NCBI RefSeq assembly: GCF_024158915.1
Contig: NZ_JAMZGF010000006.1
Span: 88,787 to 152,786 of the forward strand
Direction: 5' to 3'
DNA: 64,000 bases
From: Chryseobacterium sp. S0630
Lineage (GTDB): Bacteria; Bacteroidota; Bacteroidia; Flavobacteriales; Weeksellaceae
Shown: in pieces, positions 62,855 to 64,000 of the stretch
Position numbering within the stretch: position 1 is the first letter of the stretch
How the letters are laid out: each line of letters starts with the position of its first letter
Program-made: the position numbers and the translations under genes
The notes under the pieces: generated by a model
What the model saw: the letters and a program-made list of their open reading frames with translations, nothing else
Told to the model about the DNA's origin: nothing
The model's database searches: none

Positions 62855-63217
62855 TTAAGCCAACGGAGGATGGAATATCCTTGAAAAGTATTCTGAAGAA
62901 TGAGAATTAAAATAACTTGAATCAGGAATTTCAGAAAGTGATTCCGAATTCAAATGAGAAGAGAAAGAAAGGATATCATGAGAAATAAAAACATCTAATC
63001 CTGCAATCTTTATGGTTTGGGAACTATTGGACTGTTTTTCTGTTTTTGCCAGTTCTTTTTCCACATAGCATTTTCCTTTACACGTAGATTGTGGTACATT
63101 TCTGTTCTCACAAAGGTTTTTCACAATATAATCATAGTTCACGGCATAATTTACCAATGGCAAAACGGGACGTAATGCAACGGTAAAAATGATGAATATG
63201 GAAATGAATGCCTTCAA
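62855..63217 (-). CDS. Small membrane protein with C-x9-C-x3-C motif, copy A
   Basis: The 120-residue protein is a paralogue of the one at 60463-60837. Residues 1-60 align without gaps: ALRPVLPLVNYAVNYDYIVKNLC, cysteines at 36, 46 and 50, GKCYVEKELAKT. The middle is Ser-rich and different, and both end with IF(H/K)PP. It is first gene of the copper-type block; a TATATTTG -7 element lies just upstream. Function unknown. Confidence 0.72.
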   Translation of the reverse strand: MKAFISIFIIFTVALRPVLPLVNYAVNYDYIVKNLCENRNVPQSTCKGKCYVEKELAKTEKQSNSSQTIKIAGLDVFISHDILSFSSHLNSESLSEIPDSSYFNSHSSEYFSRIFHPPLA

Positions 63218-63234
63218 CGATTTTGTTCTCTGTA

Positions 63235-63242
63235 CAAATATA
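63235..63242 (-). promoter_or_regulatory. Putative -7 element of the copper-type block
   Basis: TATATTTG on the minus strand, 18 bp upstream of the first start codon. No clear -33 match. Confidence 0.5.
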
Positions 63243-63419
63243 CTACTTCAAAACTGTTTTACAGATGATTTATGATGAATGTCATTATGGTAGTATACTG
63301 TTACCCACAAAAATTATAAAACTGTGCCTGTCTCCCGTAGTATTTTATCCCGAACTTTGATTGAAAATTAAGACCTAGATAAAAAATTTAGTTCTTTATA
63401 TACAATTTAATCTTGTTGA

Positions 63420-63456
63420 TAAAAGCTCTGCTGATGTTTTTGGCAGAGCTTTTTTA
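63420..63456. terminator. Orphan terminator
   Basis: aaaagctctgc/gcagagctttttt hairpin with flanking A and T runs. No gene ends here on either strand within the window. It may close a small RNA transcribed from 63.2-63.4 kb or one arriving from the right. Confidence 0.65.
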
Positions 63457-63471
63457 TGTTTTGTTGGGTAG

Positions 63472-64000
63472 ACGCAAAGAAGCAAGTTTTTTTCAATGTT
63501 TACTGTTTTAAGGCGCCAGGATTTTATCTCCGATAAAATTGAATACCGCCCAATAATGAGACTGAATGAAGCCGATCATTCAGAAGTAGCTTTGCTGAAA
63601 ATCTTTGATTTTCTTGCTTCCTAAAAAACACTACAATTTTTATCTTCTTTGCACCTTTGCGTTTCTCCAAAAAAAAAAACTATTACCTTTTTAAAATTAA
63701 GTTTTGATATGTATGATGTTGGAAACGCAAAGACGCAAGTTTTTTTCAATGATTACTGTTTTAAGACGCTAGGATTTTATCTCCGATAAAATTGAATACC
63801 CACCAATAATGAGACTGAATAAAGCTGATCATTCAGAAGTAGCTTTGCTGAAAATCTTTGATTTTCTTGCGTCCTTAAAAGCAGCACAATTTTTATATTC
63901 ATTGCGCCCCTCTGCGTTTCTCCAAAAAAACTATTACCTTTTTAAAATTAAGTTTTGATATGTATGATGTTGGAAACGCAAAGACGCAAGTTTTTTTCAA
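63472..64000. repeat. Tandem 250-bp repeat running off the window
   Basis: Units begin with acgcaaaga(a/c)gcaag at 63472, 63725 and 63976, a period of 253 then 251 bp. The first two copies are very similar (about 20 scattered differences and a poly-A length change). Each unit is itself bounded by inverted gcaaagacgcaag-type arms. The third copy is cut by the window edge. No protein is encoded. Confidence 0.85.

Noticed and set aside
63472..64000. CRISPR array
   Set aside because: The repeated unit is about 250 bp, the copies are alike throughout with no variable spacers, and no cas genes are present.

Overview
This 64 kb window reads as chromosomal DNA of a Chryseobacterium/Elizabethkingia-type flavobacterium (Bacteroidota, Weeksellaceae-like). 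The evidence is AT-rich DNA with few Shine-Dalgarno sites, promoters of the Bacteroidota form TTTG-N19-TAnnTTTG (clearest upstream of rpsL), type IX secretion (T9SS) C-terminal sorting domains, many lipoproteins, a Bacteroidota-type LptD, a BtuG-like corrinoid-uptake operon and short palindromic repeats scattered between genes. I see no phage, insertion sequence, plasmid or CRISPR signal. The organism assignment is inference.

Layout. 1-4.5 kb: a 5'-truncated conserved gene, a large secreted TPR-like protein, an iron-permease-family protein and a small lipoprotein. 4.5-8 kb: a siderophore-type TonB-dependent receptor with a CRP/FNR-like palindrome upstream, then an alpha-carbonic anhydrase lipoprotein. 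8.1-11.6 kb: the str operon rpsL-rpsG-fusA-rpsJ, cut off from the rest of the S10 cluster. 11.8-17.3 kb: two polytopic membrane proteins, dps, pncB and a secreted YciI protein. Between dps and pncB lies a decayed duplication scar made of the 5' end of pncB joined to the 3' end of dps. 17.3-19.7 kb: a MACPF-domain lipoprotein flanked by two small cysteine-rich proteins with double-glycine leaders, a candidate antagonism locus. 19.9-28.6 kb: a DUF5995 protein, then an OmpR-type two-component system followed by a czcCBA-type heavy-metal efflux operon. 28.6-33.7 kb: a 441-bp inverted-repeat element, rmuC, a membrane-anchored LytTR regulator, a CPBP protease, a SpoU methyltransferase and an alanine-rich repeat lipoprotein. 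33.8-35.6 kb: a TTG-started membrane protein overlapping a lipoprotein. 35.6-39 kb: an operon for tRNA U34 hydroxylation, where TrhO carries a C-terminal domain copied from or shared with its neighbour TrhP, plus a ferredoxin and 5-formyl-THF cyclo-ligase. 39-46.6 kb: HtrA-type protease, acetyltransferase, RidA, LptD and a cell-wall amidase. 46.7-48.2 kb: four tRNA-Glu(UUC) genes and rpsT. 48.4-50.2 kb: two tandem T9SS surface-protein paralogues. 50.4-57.3 kb: a cobalamin-riboswitch operon with a BtuB-like receptor, a BtuG-like propeller lipoprotein, a second lipoprotein and a T9SS-exported DUF5074 protein. 57.4-63.2 kb: eight same-strand genes that look like a copper/redox island (MbnP, MbnH-type peroxidase, an outer-membrane protein, SCO, YHS lipoprotein, secreted superoxide dismutase), bracketed by two paralogous small membrane proteins sharing a C-x9-C-x3-C pattern. 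63.4-64 kb: an orphan terminator and a roughly 250-bp tandem repeat that runs off the window.

Main themes: cell-envelope biogenesis (LptD, amidase, HtrA), metal and cofactor acquisition or efflux (siderophore receptor, czc, B12, copper), and core translation (str operon, rpsT, tRNA-Glu, tRNA wobble hydroxylation). The strongest candidates for something under-described are the TrhO/TrhP domain sharing, the MACPF/double-glycine peptide cluster and the twin CxGKCY proteins of the copper island.
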